Origin: an uncultured Psychroserpens sp.
GTDB lineage: Bacteria; Bacteroidota; Bacteroidia; Flavobacteriales; Flavobacteriaceae
Direction of reading: 5' to 3'
Assembly (NCBI GenBank): GCA_947488655.1
Contig: CANKZZ010000002.1
Coordinates: 434,001 to 498,000, forward strand
DNA: 64,000 bases
Numbering within the stretch: the first letter of the stretch is position 1; each line of letters starts with the position of its first letter. Shown here piece after piece: positions 18,882-27,377 of the stretch. The notes beneath the pieces were generated by a model that ran no database searches, was not told the DNA's origin, and worked only from the letters and a program-made list of their open reading frames with translations. Made by a program: the position numbers and the translations under genes.

Positions 18882-19595
18882 TTACTGAAATGTAAAGTTT
18901 AAGAAAACTCCTCGCGTTTTCATTGTAGTTACATTACCTGTCCATGGACTATTTGGGTCCTCATCTCTTACTAACTCATCATTAAGCGCAAAAACACCAC
19001 GAATAGATGGCGTAAATTTAAACCATTGGTTGTAGAAATCTATCCCAAAACCTAACTCATAAAATAAGACATTTTTTTTAGTTCTAAATTGTCCTGCTGC
19101 ATTATCATCTGGATTTTCTTCGTTACTAGAAAGATTTAATGCTGTAGAAAAACCACCAATAATAAATGGTTTAATATTGTTAAATCGTTTGGTTGAAACT
19201 TTTAATAAAAGAGGAAAATGTACATAGGTAGATTTAACTTCTCTCATTAAATCTGAGCTTGTAGACTCTATGCCATTAAAATATGAAGGATCATATTGTA
19301 AATTTCTCGTGGTTATAAATAAACCAGGTTCAAAACGTAAATCAAAATAATCGTTAAGTCTTAAATTAGAAACTAGACCAACACTAAAACCTGTACTGGT
19401 TTCTACTAAAATATCTGGTTGGTCTTCTTCATAATTAAATTGATAATCATAACTATTAAGACCAAGGTAAAATCCCCAGGATACTCTTTGCTTATCAAAA
19501 TTTTCTATGTTTTTTATTTTTTCCTTACTAAACAATTGAGCAGACACAGTTTGTGACGCTATTAATAAGATTAAAATTATAAGTATTCTCTTCAT
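18882..19595 (-). CDS. porT: Type IX secretion / gliding protein PorT (SprT)
   Basis: 237 residues with a signal peptide (MKRILIILILLIASQTVSA, cleaved before QLFSKEKI). The rest is a small outer-membrane-type beta-barrel: alternating amphipathic strands such as WGFYLGLNSYDYQFNY and FDLRFEPGLFITTRNLQY, ending FLNFTFQ with a terminal aromatic-rich strand. The LFSKEKIKNIENFDKQRVSW start and the position next to menG/ubiE match flavobacterial PorT/SprT, a protein needed for type IX secretion and gliding. It would be co-transcribed with the methyltransferase, which is 25 bases upstream on the same strand. Confidence 0.8.
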   Translation of the reverse strand: MKRILIILILLIASQTVSAQLFSKEKIKNIENFDKQRVSWGFYLGLNSYDYQFNYEEDQPDILVETSTGFSVGLVSNLRLNDYFDLRFEPGLFITTRNLQYDPSYFNGIESTSSDLMREVKSTYVHFPLLLKVSTKRFNNIKPFIIGGFSTALNLSSNEENPDDNAAGQFRTKKNVLFYELGFGIDFYNQWFKFTPSIRGVFALNDELVRDEDPNSPWTGNVTTMKTRGVFLNFTFQ

Positions 19596-19620
19596 AAATT
19601 ACGATAATGACGTGATAGCA

Positions 19621-20352
19621 TTAAGCTTTAGACGCTGTATAAATTGTAGCAACTCCTAAAGTTTGAGGTTTGTCTTGCACGTTAATAAACCCAATTTTAC
19701 GTAAAATATTGTTTAAAACCTCGCCATAAGGAAAAACAGATGCAGATTCTTGTAAATAACTGTAAGCAGATTGATCTTTAGAAAAGATTTTTCCAATGGT
19801 AGACATTACATATTTTGTGTAGAACTTATAGCCCTGTTTAAATGGCGTTTTTGTAGGTACAGAAGTTTCTAGAATTACAAAAGTTCCGTTTGGCTTTAAA
19901 ACTCTTAATATTTCAGCTAAACCTTTTTCTAGAGTTTCAAAATTTCTAACACCAAAGGCTACAGTAATGGCGTCAAAAGTATTGTCTGCAAATGGTAAGT
20001 CTTCAGAATCTCCAACAACCATTGATATAAGATTACTTAAATTTTTATTCTTTATTTTCTTTCTACCGACTTCTAACATGCCATCACTAATGTCTAAACC
20101 AATAATTTCTTTTGCATTAGTTTTTGCAAGACTTATAGCTAAATCACCAGTGCCTGTAGCAATGTCTAGAATGCGCTCTGGATTATTTTTTGAAACTATA
20201 TCTACAACTTTATTGCGCCATTTAATATCAATACCAAAAGAGATAACACGATTTAAACCATCGTATTCTTTTGAGATATTATCAAACATTTTAGCGACTT
20301 GTTGCTTTTTATTCAAATCACTATCCTTATATGGAGTAACTTTTGATGACAT
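19621..20352 (-). CDS. ubiE: Demethylmenaquinone / ubiquinone C-methyltransferase
   Basis: 243 residues from the Met at 20352 ([18 protein letters not shown]). The 8 residues available upstream to 20376 run across the -7 box and are unlikely to be translated. Class I methyltransferase motifs: [16 protein letters not shown] (SAM-binding), [38 protein letters not shown] and [20 protein letters not shown], the last being the UbiE/MenG signature region. In Bacteroidota, which use menaquinone, it should catalyse the last step of menaquinone synthesis, so menG would be an equally good symbol. It leads a two-gene unit with porT. Confidence 0.93.
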   Translation of the reverse strand: MSSKVTPYKDSDLNKKQQVAKMFDNISKEYDGLNRVISFGIDIKWRNKVVDIVSKNNPERILDIATGTGDLAISLAKTNAKEIIGLDISDGMLEVGRKKIKNKNLSNLISMVVGDSEDLPFADNTFDAITVAFGVRNFETLEKGLAEILRVLKPNGTFVILETSVPTKTPFKQGYKFYTKYVMSTIGKIFSKDQSAYSYLQESASVFPYGEVLNNILRKIGFINVQDKPQTLGVATIYTASKA

Positions 20353-20363
20353 TTCTTTTTTTG

Positions 20364-20371
20364 CAAATATA
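20364..20371 (-). promoter_or_regulatory. -7 box (TATATTTG) of ubiE-porT
   Basis: The minus strand reads TATATTTG, a full TAnnTTTG match, 11 bases before the chosen ubiE start. This supports that start over the one at 20376, which lies upstream of the box. Confidence 0.45.
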
Positions 20372-20439
20372 CTCAAATCAAATAGCTTAAAATAATATCT
20401 GTATTAATTTACATCCTTAACTATGACATAATAAAGTAG

Positions 20440-20447
20440 TATATTTG
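20440..20447 (+). promoter_or_regulatory. -7 box (TATATTTG) of trkA-trkH
   Basis: Full TAnnTTTG match ending 25 bases before the trkA ATG. No clear TTG is found at the -33 distance. Confidence 0.4.
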
Positions 20448-20472
20448 TATGTTTTTTTGAATAAAAATTTCC

Positions 20473-21822
20473 ATGAAAATAATTATTGCAGGAGCAGGAG
20501 AGGTAGGTTTTCATTTAGCCAAGCTATTATCTTATGAATCTCAAGAGATTACTTTAATTGATACAGATAAAAATAGTTTGTCTTATGCGAGTGACCATCT
20601 AGATATTAGAGTGATAAAGGGTGATGTAACATCAATTTCGATATTAAAGGAAGCTAGAATTAATACTTCAGAATTATTTATAGCAGTAACATCCTCAGAA
20701 ACAACAAATATTACAGCCTGTGTACTTGCTAAACAATTAGGAGCAAAACAAACTATTGCAAGAATATCAAATTCAGAATTTATAGATCAAAAAGATGATG
20801 TAGGTTTTACCAAATTTGGAATAGATGAATTAATTTCTCCAGAAACCTTGGCAGCAGCCGAAATAGAACTTCTTTTAAATCAATATGGTTTTAATGACAC
20901 TTATGAGTTTGAAGAAGGTAAACTTACAATGCTTAGTTTACGATTATCAAGAACCGCGAGTTTTATTGGTAAAACAGTGCGAGAAGCTGCAGAGGTGTTT
21001 CCTGAGTTACACTTTGTGCCAATTGCGATACAACGTTTTGGGACACAGTATACAATTATACCTAGAGGAGATACCGAGTTTAAAGAAGGAGATAAAGTTG
21101 TTTTTATGACTTCAAAAGGTGGAGATGAAGAACTTTTTGAATTATCAGGAAAAGTAAAAACCGAGCTTAAAAATATTATGATTTTAGGCGGAAGTAAAAT
21201 AGGGTATAAAACAGCTAAAGATCTCTGTGCAAGTAAATTTAAAGTTAAACTTATTGAGAGCGATAGCGAAGTGGCTTTTGAGTGTGCAGATGATTTGCCA
21301 AAAGCGTTGGTAATTAATGGAGATGGTAGAAATGTAGAGCTGTTAGATGAGGAAAACATTGGTGATATGGACGCCTTTATATCTGTTACAGGAAACTCTG
21401 AAACTAATATAATGTCTTGCCTTGTAGCAAAATCTAAAGGTGTGAAAAAAACCATTGCCCTAGTAGAAAATATGGATTATTATCAATTGTCCCAGTCTAT
21501 TGGTATTGATACTTTAATTAATAAAAAGCTACTAGCAGCAAATAATATATTTAGATACATTAGAAGAGGGGAAGTTGTAGCAATGACCAAACTTACTAAT
21601 ATGAATGCAGAGTTGCTTGAATTTCAGGTTAACACCCAATCTAAAATCACGAAAAAGAAAATTAAAGATTTAGATTTTCCGCGATCTGCGATAATAGGTG
21701 GAGTTATTAGAGATGATATTGGCATTATTCCTTTAGGCGACTTTCAAATAGAAATGGGAGACAAAGTAGTAGTATGTTGCTTGCCTAGATCAATAACTCA
21801 AGTTGAAAAATTCTTTTTTTAA
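20473..21822 (+). CDS. trkA: Trk potassium uptake regulatory subunit TrkA
   Basis: 449 residues, in two tandem RCK units as in classical TrkA. Each has a Rossmann NAD-binding domain (IIIAGAGEVGFHLAKLL at the N-terminus; IMILGGSKIGYKTAKDL near residue 236) followed by a TrkA-C domain. The NAD/ATP-binding peripheral protein gates the TrkH channel at the inner face of the membrane. trkH follows after 9 bases on the same strand, so they are one operon. Conserved segments ITLIDTDKNSLSYASDHLDI and VTSSETTNITACVLAKQLGA leave little doubt. Confidence 0.95.
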   Translation: MKIIIAGAGEVGFHLAKLLSYESQEITLIDTDKNSLSYASDHLDIRVIKGDVTSISILKEARINTSELFIAVTSSETTNITACVLAKQLGAKQTIARISNSEFIDQKDDVGFTKFGIDELISPETLAAAEIELLLNQYGFNDTYEFEEGKLTMLSLRLSRTASFIGKTVREAAEVFPELHFVPIAIQRFGTQYTIIPRGDTEFKEGDKVVFMTSKGGDEELFELSGKVKTELKNIMILGGSKIGYKTAKDLCASKFKVKLIESDSEVAFECADDLPKALVINGDGRNVELLDEENIGDMDAFISVTGNSETNIMSCLVAKSKGVKKTIALVENMDYYQLSQSIGIDTLINKKLLAANNIFRYIRRGEVVAMTKLTNMNAELLEFQVNTQSKITKKKIKDLDFPRSAIIGGVIRDDIGIIPLGDFQIEMGDKVVVCCLPRSITQVEKFFF

Positions 21823-21831
21823 GTCTTAATA

Positions 21832-23325
21832 ATGAAGCTCAACTACAAAATTATTTTTCATTTCTTTGGTTTGTTATGCCTGTTCAATGGTGGTTTTATG
21901 CTATTGTCTACCTTAATAAGTCTCATTTATAAAGATGGTGTAACTGTAGAGTTATTAACCTCTGGACTATTTGTGGTTTTATTGGGCTGCATCTTAATGA
22001 TTGCTACCAAAAAACATAAGAAAGAACTAAATAAAAGAGACGGTTATATTGTTGTTGCCTTTGGCTGGATAGTTATGGCTTTAACAGGCACTTTACCTTA
22101 TTTAATATCTGGTTCTATACCTGATTTTACAAATGCTTTTTTCGAAACCATGTCTGGTTATACTACAACAGGAGCAAGTATTTTAAATGATATTGAGGCG
22201 ATACCAAAAGGTGTTTTGTTTTGGCGCAGTATGACTCATTGGATAGGAGGAATGGGAATTATCGTTTTAGCCATAGCAATATTACCATTATTAGGTATTG
22301 GTGGTATGCAACTTTTTGCTGCAGAAGCTCCTGGACCAAACGCAGATAAACTACATCCCAGAATTACAGATACAGCAAAACGATTATGGCTCATTTATGT
22401 TGGCTATACAGCTGCCGAAACAATCTTGTTACAAGTTGCAGGAATGACGTTTTTTGATGCTATTAATCATTCGCTTTGTACATTGTCTACTGGAGGTTTC
22501 TCAACAAAAAATGCTAGTGTGGCCTATTGGAATGGGCAACCAGTGATACAATACATTATCATTGTGTTTATGTTTTTAGCAGGAACAAATTTTGTGCTAA
22601 GTTACTTTGCATTTAAAGGTAAGGTGCAAAAAGCTATACGAGATGAAGAGTTTAAACTCTATTTTAAGTTTATAGCTTTCTTCACAATAATTGCTGCATG
22701 CATTATTTACTTTAGAGCAGATTTTTCTATCTCATCTATAGATCATCCAATGGTTTTTGGTAAAGCAGAGGCTGCATTTAGACATGCTTTATTTCAAGTT
22801 TTAGCCATAGTAACAACTACAGGTTTTGTAACTGCCGATTATACTTTATGGACACCATTTCTCGTCGTTTTCTTTTTTGGTCTTATGTTTTTAGGAGGCT
22901 CAGCAGGTAGTACTTCTGGAGGTGTAAAAGTAGTACGTCATATGATTATGATTAAAAATGCTTTTCTAGAATTTAAGCGTGCGTTGCACCCAAATGCTAT
23001 ATTACCCGTGAGATATAATAAAAAAGCTGTAACAGGTAATATCGTTTTTAACATATTAGGTTTCTTTATACTATATATGTTATCCTTTATTGTTGGAGCT
23101 TTGGTGTTTTCTATGTTTCAAATAGATTTTGAATCTGCTATTGGATTATCTGCTTCAAGTTTAGGTAATGTTGGTCCTGCATTAGGTAATTTTGGACCTG
23201 TTAATAATTATGCAGAGTTGCCAACTTTAGGCAAATGGTGGTCTGCGTTTTTGATGCTAATTGGAAGATTAGAACTCTTTACAGTTTTAATACTATTAAC
23301 TCCTTTCTTTTGGCGAAATCGATAA
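21832..23325 (+). CDS. trkH: Trk potassium transporter membrane subunit TrkH
   Basis: 497 residues, very hydrophobic, with about ten membrane helices and four selectivity-filter repeats: TMSGYTTTGASIL, LSTGGFSTKNAS, VTTTGFVTADY and ASSLGNVGPALGNFGP. Each places the filter glycine after a pore helix, as in the SKT (Trk/Ktr/HKT) superfamily. It conducts K+ into the cell under control of TrkA, encoded immediately upstream. A TTCTTCGGAA word lies 30 bases past its stop, and no obvious terminator is seen. Confidence 0.95.
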   Translation: MKLNYKIIFHFFGLLCLFNGGFMLLSTLISLIYKDGVTVELLTSGLFVVLLGCILMIATKKHKKELNKRDGYIVVAFGWIVMALTGTLPYLISGSIPDFTNAFFETMSGYTTTGASILNDIEAIPKGVLFWRSMTHWIGGMGIIVLAIAILPLLGIGGMQLFAAEAPGPNADKLHPRITDTAKRLWLIYVGYTAAETILLQVAGMTFFDAINHSLCTLSTGGFSTKNASVAYWNGQPVIQYIIIVFMFLAGTNFVLSYFAFKGKVQKAIRDEEFKLYFKFIAFFTIIAACIIYFRADFSISSIDHPMVFGKAEAAFRHALFQVLAIVTTTGFVTADYTLWTPFLVVFFFGLMFLGGSAGSTSGGVKVVRHMIMIKNAFLEFKRALHPNAILPVRYNKKAVTGNIVFNILGFFILYMLSFIVGALVFSMFQIDFESAIGLSASSLGNVGPALGNFGPVNNYAELPTLGKWWSAFLMLIGRLELFTVLILLTPFFWRNR

Positions 23326-23488
23326 TGTATTTTAAAATATTTTAAAAATTTTCTTTCTTCGGAAATATTAATATTTATAGGTATTTCGAGAATTTTATAC
23401 TGGTTTTTAAGCGGTTATAAAATTTTTTAATTGTAACATTTTATTGATATATACGTCATATAGGTGTAATCAATTAAATTAATCAATC

Positions 23489-23743
23489 ATGGAATTAGTA
23501 TTAATATCGCAAAAATTAGAACCTTCACCCAAACCTAGATTAGTATCTCAATTTACGAGACCAGAAGGCTTATTAAATTCAAATTACAAATCTATTGTAA
23601 AGTGTAATTTAAACAACACAAATTCACAATCAATTTTTGGCATTAAGCAACGCGTAAAAAGCAGACAGTACCAAATTACTTCAAGTATCGATACACTTTT
23701 AAAGCTGTCTATTTTTGCTACAGTATTAGCTTTTATACTTTAA
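23489..23743 (+). CDS. Small hypothetical protein with C-terminal membrane segment
   Basis: 84 residues, unrecognised. The first 65 residues are polar and basic (SQKLEPSPKPRLVSQF; FGIKQRVKSRQYQ). The last about 17 (LLKLSIFATVLAFIL) form one hydrophobic helix ending exactly at the stop, the layout of a tail-anchored protein. The frame is clean, starts with ATG, and is preceded by a typical AT-rich upstream region. It sits between trkH and another small protein of the same layout. No function can be given. Real gene likely but not certain, given its length. Confidence 0.55.
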   Translation: MELVLISQKLEPSPKPRLVSQFTRPEGLLNSNYKSIVKCNLNNTNSQSIFGIKQRVKSRQYQITSSIDTLLKLSIFATVLAFIL

Positions 23744-23914
23744 GCTATTACAATTAGACATTTTAACTGGTACGATTGAGTTCTCACTCAAGATTATCTT
23801 TTATAACTTAATTAATACATTTCTCGATACATATTTTGTTATCGACTGGTATTATATACTTCAATTTTAACGGTTGAACTTCTGGACTCTAGTTTCAGGA
23901 AAAAAAAGGATATT

Positions 23915-24187
23915 ATGGGAATCTCATCAATGAATATTACAATAAATAATAATAGGAAATTATTAAAAAATGGTAAGAGGATTCCGTTTACTAAGATGAA
24001 TGGAGGCTCAAGTAAAAAATCAAGTTATAAACAGTATGTAATGCCAGAGGTGCCTCCTCATATTTTAAGACGTGTTAGATTACGAACTAAAAGAGACAAT
24101 AGACGCATATTTATTAAGCAGGTTATTACTGGTGTTATTGTAGGGTCTATAGTCGTGTACTGGCTATATAAGATACAATTTGGATAA
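23915..24187 (+). CDS. Small basic hypothetical protein with C-terminal membrane segment
   Basis: 90 residues, unrecognised and strongly basic. The middle reads PEVPPHILRRVRLRTKRDNR followed by RIFIKQ, and a single hydrophobic helix (about residues 69-86, VITGVIVGSIVVYWLYKI) sits near the C-terminus. A Met at residue 6 is an alternative start (MNITINNNRK). GGAAAAAAAAGG lies ahead of the ATG, purine-rich enough to help initiation. The arginine-rich face could bind nucleic acid or phospholipid at the membrane, but that is speculation. A hairpin terminator follows immediately. Confidence 0.6.
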   Translation: MGISSMNITINNNRKLLKNGKRIPFTKMNGGSSKKSSYKQYVMPEVPPHILRRVRLRTKRDNRRIFIKQVITGVIVGSIVVYWLYKIQFG

Positions 24188-24191
24188 AATA

Positions 24192-24227
24192 AAAGACCTT
24201 TCGTTTTTAAAAAGCAGAAAGGTCTTT
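24192..24227. terminator. Bidirectional terminator before the aminotransferase
   Basis: 11-bp stem AAAGACCTTTC / GAAAGGTCTTT around a 14-base loop, between the convergent small gene (ends 24187) and the aminotransferase (ends 24254). The T-run is clearer on the minus strand. Confidence 0.7.
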
Positions 24228-24253
24228 AATATGTAATACGTAAATTTTTAAAA

Positions 24254-25438
24254 TTAACTCACAGCGTTTTTAATTCGCTTTATTGCTTCAATAATTTGTT
24301 CTTGAGATGCTGCGTAAGAAATACGAATACAATCTGGATTACCAAATGCTGCACCTGTAACTGTTGCAACGTTTGCATGTTCTAGAAGATATAACGAGAA
24401 ATCTGTTGCATTTTCTATTTTTTGTCCTTTAAGTACTTTTCCGAAGAAAAAAGAAATATTTGGAAACACATAAAAGGCACCTTCTGGTGTGTTGGTTTTA
24501 AAACCTTCAATATCATTGAGCAACCCAAGTATTAATTCTCGTCTTACTTTAAACTCGTCTATCATATAATGTACGCGAGAAGGCGACTCATTTAATGCAG
24601 TTATTACAGCACGTTGAGCTATACAATTAGCTCCACTAGTAATTTGACCTTGCATCTTGTTGCATGCTCGAGCAATTGCCTCTGGAGCGCCAATGTAACC
24701 AATTCTCCAACCGGTCATTGCAAATGCTTTTGATACGCCATTTACAGTTACGGTTCTATCAAACATATCATCAAATTGAGCTATGCTTGCATGTCCTCCA
24801 ATAAAGTTGATATGCTCATAGATCTCATCTGATACAACAATGATTTTTGGGTGTTTTTGCAATACATCTGCTAAAGCTCTTAACTCATCTTTGCTGTAAA
24901 CCGACCCGCTAGGATTACAAGGAGAGCTGTACCAAATCATCTTAGTTTTTGGAGTTATTGCAGCTTCTAATTGTTGAGGTGTAAGTTTAAAATCGTTCTC
25001 TATAGATGTTTTCACTTCTACAGGCACACCTTCATTAAGTTTTACTATATCGCTATAACTTACCCAATATGGGCAAGGTAATATTACTTCATCTCCTTTA
25101 TTAAGTAGTACTGCTGCAATGTTGGCAAGAGATTGTTTTGCTCCTGTAGAGACTACAATTTGAGAGGATTTATAATTGAGATTATTGTCTCTTTTAAATT
25201 TATTAATAATGGCATCTTTTAATTCTACATAGCCATCAACTGGCGTGTAAGAATTATAGTTATCATTTATAGCTTGGATGGCTGCATCTTTAATAAAATC
25301 TGGTGTATTAAAATCTGGTTCTCCTAAACTTAAGCCAATAATATCTTTTCCTTCTGCTTTTAGTTCTCTTGCTTTGGCTGCCATTGCTAATGTGGCAGAT
25401 GTTGCCATATTAAGAACTCTGTCTGAAAGTTGTGTCAT
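24254..25438 (-). CDS. Class I PLP-dependent aminotransferase, aspartate-type
   Basis: 394 residues, the usual length for subgroup I-gamma aspartate aminotransferases. Fold-type I features: SLGEPDFNTPDFI at the substrate-binding N-terminus, STGAKQSLANIAAVLL (phosphate binding), CPYWVSYSDI, SSPCNPSGSVYSKDEL, SDEIYEHINF, and the Schiff-base lysine Lys237 in GVSKAFAMTGWRIGY. The C-terminal Arg is in CIRISYA. It should interconvert aspartate and oxaloacetate with 2-oxoglutarate, though related enzymes also use prephenate, so I leave the symbol empty. The desaturase gene starts 23 bases upstream on the same strand and may share a transcript. Confidence 0.88.
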   Translation of the reverse strand: MTQLSDRVLNMATSATLAMAAKARELKAEGKDIIGLSLGEPDFNTPDFIKDAAIQAINDNYNSYTPVDGYVELKDAIINKFKRDNNLNYKSSQIVVSTGAKQSLANIAAVLLNKGDEVILPCPYWVSYSDIVKLNEGVPVEVKTSIENDFKLTPQQLEAAITPKTKMIWYSSPCNPSGSVYSKDELRALADVLQKHPKIIVVSDEIYEHINFIGGHASIAQFDDMFDRTVTVNGVSKAFAMTGWRIGYIGAPEAIARACNKMQGQITSGANCIAQRAVITALNESPSRVHYMIDEFKVRRELILGLLNDIEGFKTNTPEGAFYVFPNISFFFGKVLKGQKIENATDFSLYLLEHANVATVTGAAFGNPDCIRISYAASQEQIIEAIKRIKNAVS

Positions 25439-25461
25439 TTAATAAATAGTTGATTTTGGTG

Positions 25462-26559
25462 TTAACTAATTGCAGGTTTCATTCCCATTTGTTTTAGGAA
25501 TCTAAAATGAGCTGCAATAGCTTTTCTAGTGGTTTCGTATTCTTTGTATGGTAAATTAAATTCTTTAGCTGTATCTCTCACAATTTTAGATATTTTACCA
25601 TAATGAATATGACTAATGTGAGGAAAAATATGATGCTCTACTTGATGATTGAGACCGCCTGTATACCAGTTAATGATTTTATTTTTAGCTCCAAAATTTA
25701 CAGTAGTTTTTAATTGGTGAATTGCCCAAGTGTTTTTCATCGTACCGCTCTCTTCTGGTAATGGCATTTCAGCCTCATCCATTACATGTGCTAATTGAAA
25801 TGTAATACTAAGTATTAATCCTGCTACGTAATGCATAATGAAAAAGCCTAATAAAATTTTCCACCATGCTATATCTAATACAAGCATAGGGATGACAATC
25901 CATATAGAAATATATACTATTTTAGAAATAACTAATTTACTCCAATTAACAACTGGATTTGGCAATTTACCATAAGATAACTTGCGCTTCATGTATCGAT
26001 ACATTTGCTGAAAATCTGTAGTTATTGCCCAATTTATAGTTAATAATCCATAAAGTAATACTGAGTAATAATGTTGAAATCTGTGATGATTTCTCCACTC
26101 AGAATGTTGTGAGAATCGTAAAACACGACCTGCTTCTAAATCTTCATCATGTCCATGAATGTTTGTATATGTGTGGTGCAATACATTATGTTGTACCTTC
26201 CAATTGTAAACATTACCAGCAAGAATATAAATGCTACTTCCCATTAAGCGATTAACCCAATCTTTGTTAGAAAAAGACCCATGATTACCGTCATGCATTA
26301 CATTCATTCCTACACCTGCCATACCAATACCCATGATAACTGTTAATATTAACTGCAACCAACCTGGTATATCTAATGTTAAAATTAAAAAATAAGGAAG
26401 TAGAAAAATGGTAAACATGATAACTGTTTTTAACCAAATTTTCCAATTACCTGTACGCTTTAAATTATTCTCTTTAAAATAAGTATTAACACGTTTGTTA
26501 AGCGTTCTAAAGAATTTTGCTGAATCTGTTCTTGAAAAAGACAACGTTTGTGGAGTCAT
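25462..26559 (-). CDS. Membrane fatty-acid desaturase, front-end (linoleoyl-CoA) type
   Basis: 365 residues. The three histidine boxes of di-iron membrane desaturases are present: HDGNHGS (box 1), HNVLHHTYTN (box 2) and HQVEHHIFPH (box 3). A Gln replacing His at the start of box 3 is typical of front-end (delta-5/delta-6) desaturases, and here the box reads H-Q-V-E-H-H. Membrane helices flank the boxes (about 45-85 and 190-245). There is no fused cytochrome b5 domain, so an external electron donor would be needed. It would introduce a double bond into membrane acyl chains, useful for cold adaptation. Substrate and position are inferred only. Confidence 0.85.
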   Translation of the reverse strand: MTPQTLSFSRTDSAKFFRTLNKRVNTYFKENNLKRTGNWKIWLKTVIMFTIFLLPYFLILTLDIPGWLQLILTVIMGIGMAGVGMNVMHDGNHGSFSNKDWVNRLMGSSIYILAGNVYNWKVQHNVLHHTYTNIHGHDEDLEAGRVLRFSQHSEWRNHHRFQHYYSVLLYGLLTINWAITTDFQQMYRYMKRKLSYGKLPNPVVNWSKLVISKIVYISIWIVIPMLVLDIAWWKILLGFFIMHYVAGLILSITFQLAHVMDEAEMPLPEESGTMKNTWAIHQLKTTVNFGAKNKIINWYTGGLNHQVEHHIFPHISHIHYGKISKIVRDTAKEFNLPYKEYETTRKAIAAHFRFLKQMGMKPAIS

Positions 26560-26609
26560 GCTATTAATTTTTCAATATAACGTTATAAATCACGTTTTCA
26601 TATTAAGAA

Positions 26610-26617
26610 CAAAGATA
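26610..26617 (-). promoter_or_regulatory. -7 box (TATCTTTG) of the desaturase
   Basis: The minus strand reads TATCTTTG, a full TAnnTTTG match, about 50 bases before the desaturase start. Confidence 0.35.
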
Positions 26618-26675
26618 AATAATAAATGTTGGGCTATTGATAATTATATCTTAAAAATATCCACATAAAAAGACA

Positions 26676-26683
26676 TACTTTTG
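26676..26683 (+). promoter_or_regulatory. -7 box (TACTTTTG) of rsmG
   Basis: Full TAnnTTTG match 15 bases before the rsmG ATG, implying a very short leader. Confidence 0.4.
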
Positions 26684-26698
26684 TCAAAATCTTAAAAT

Positions 26699-27328
26699 AT
26701 GGAGCTCATTCAACATTATTTTCCTGATTTGACCGAAGAACAGATTCTTCAGTTTAAAAAATTGGAAGACCTTTATAAAGACTGGAATTTAAAAATCAAC
26801 GTCGTGTCTAGAAAGGATATAGACGAGTTATACCTTCGTCATGTTTTACATTCATTAGGCATTGCAAAAGTAATGCGTTTTGCGCCAAATTCTAATATTT
26901 TGGATGTGGGAACAGGTGGTGGTTTTCCAGGTATCCCACTTGCAATATTACATCCAGACTGTCAATTTCATTTGGTAGATAGTATTGCCAAAAAATTAAA
27001 AGTCGTAAATGAGGTTGTAGAAGGACTAGGACTTACCAATGTGAGAACAACTCACAGTAGAGTAGAGGATATAAAAGAACAATTTGATTTTATTGTAAGT
27101 AGAGCGGTTGCTGCTATGCCAACCTTTGTGCATTGGGTAAAAGGTAAAATTGCTAAACAACAAAATAACGAACTTAAAAATGGTATTTTATATCTCAAAG
27201 GTGGTGATCTCTCTGAAGAGTTAGAGCCTTATAAAACTACGACCATATATAATTTGGAAGATTTTTTCAAAGAAGAATTTTTTGAGACTAAAAAGGTTGT
27301 GCATTTACCACTAAAGTATCGTGGATAA
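26699..27328 (+). CDS. rsmG: 16S rRNA (guanine-527-N7)-methyltransferase
   Basis: 209 residues, the normal length for RsmG (GidB). Characteristic segments are LYKDWNLKINVVSRKDI, ELYLRHVLHSLGIAKV, the SAM-binding ILDVGTGGGFPGIPLAI, FHLVDSIAKKLKVVNEV and DFIVSRAVAAMPTF. It methylates N7 of G527 in 16S rRNA. It is a single gene divergent from the desaturase and closed by a strong terminator just 3 bases after its stop. Confidence 0.95.
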   Translation: MELIQHYFPDLTEEQILQFKKLEDLYKDWNLKINVVSRKDIDELYLRHVLHSLGIAKVMRFAPNSNILDVGTGGGFPGIPLAILHPDCQFHLVDSIAKKLKVVNEVVEGLGLTNVRTTHSRVEDIKEQFDFIVSRAVAAMPTFVHWVKGKIAKQQNNELKNGILYLKGGDLSEELEPYKTTTIYNLEDFFKEEFFETKKVVHLPLKYRG

Positions 27329-27330
27329 AA

Positions 27331-27359
27331 AAAAGCTTCATGATTATCATGAAGCTTTT
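27331..27359. terminator. Bidirectional terminator, rsmG / DUF6029
   Basis: 13-bp stem AAAAGCTTCATGA / TCATGAAGCTTTT with a TTA loop and T-runs on both exit sides, between convergent genes ending at 27328 and 27378. Confidence 0.9.
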
Positions 27360-27377
27360 TTTATTAAATCGTATATC

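Noticed and set aside
20901-21455. A 184-residue frame on the minus strand inside trkA
   Set aside because: Antisense shadow of trkA; Ser-rich low-complexity translation.
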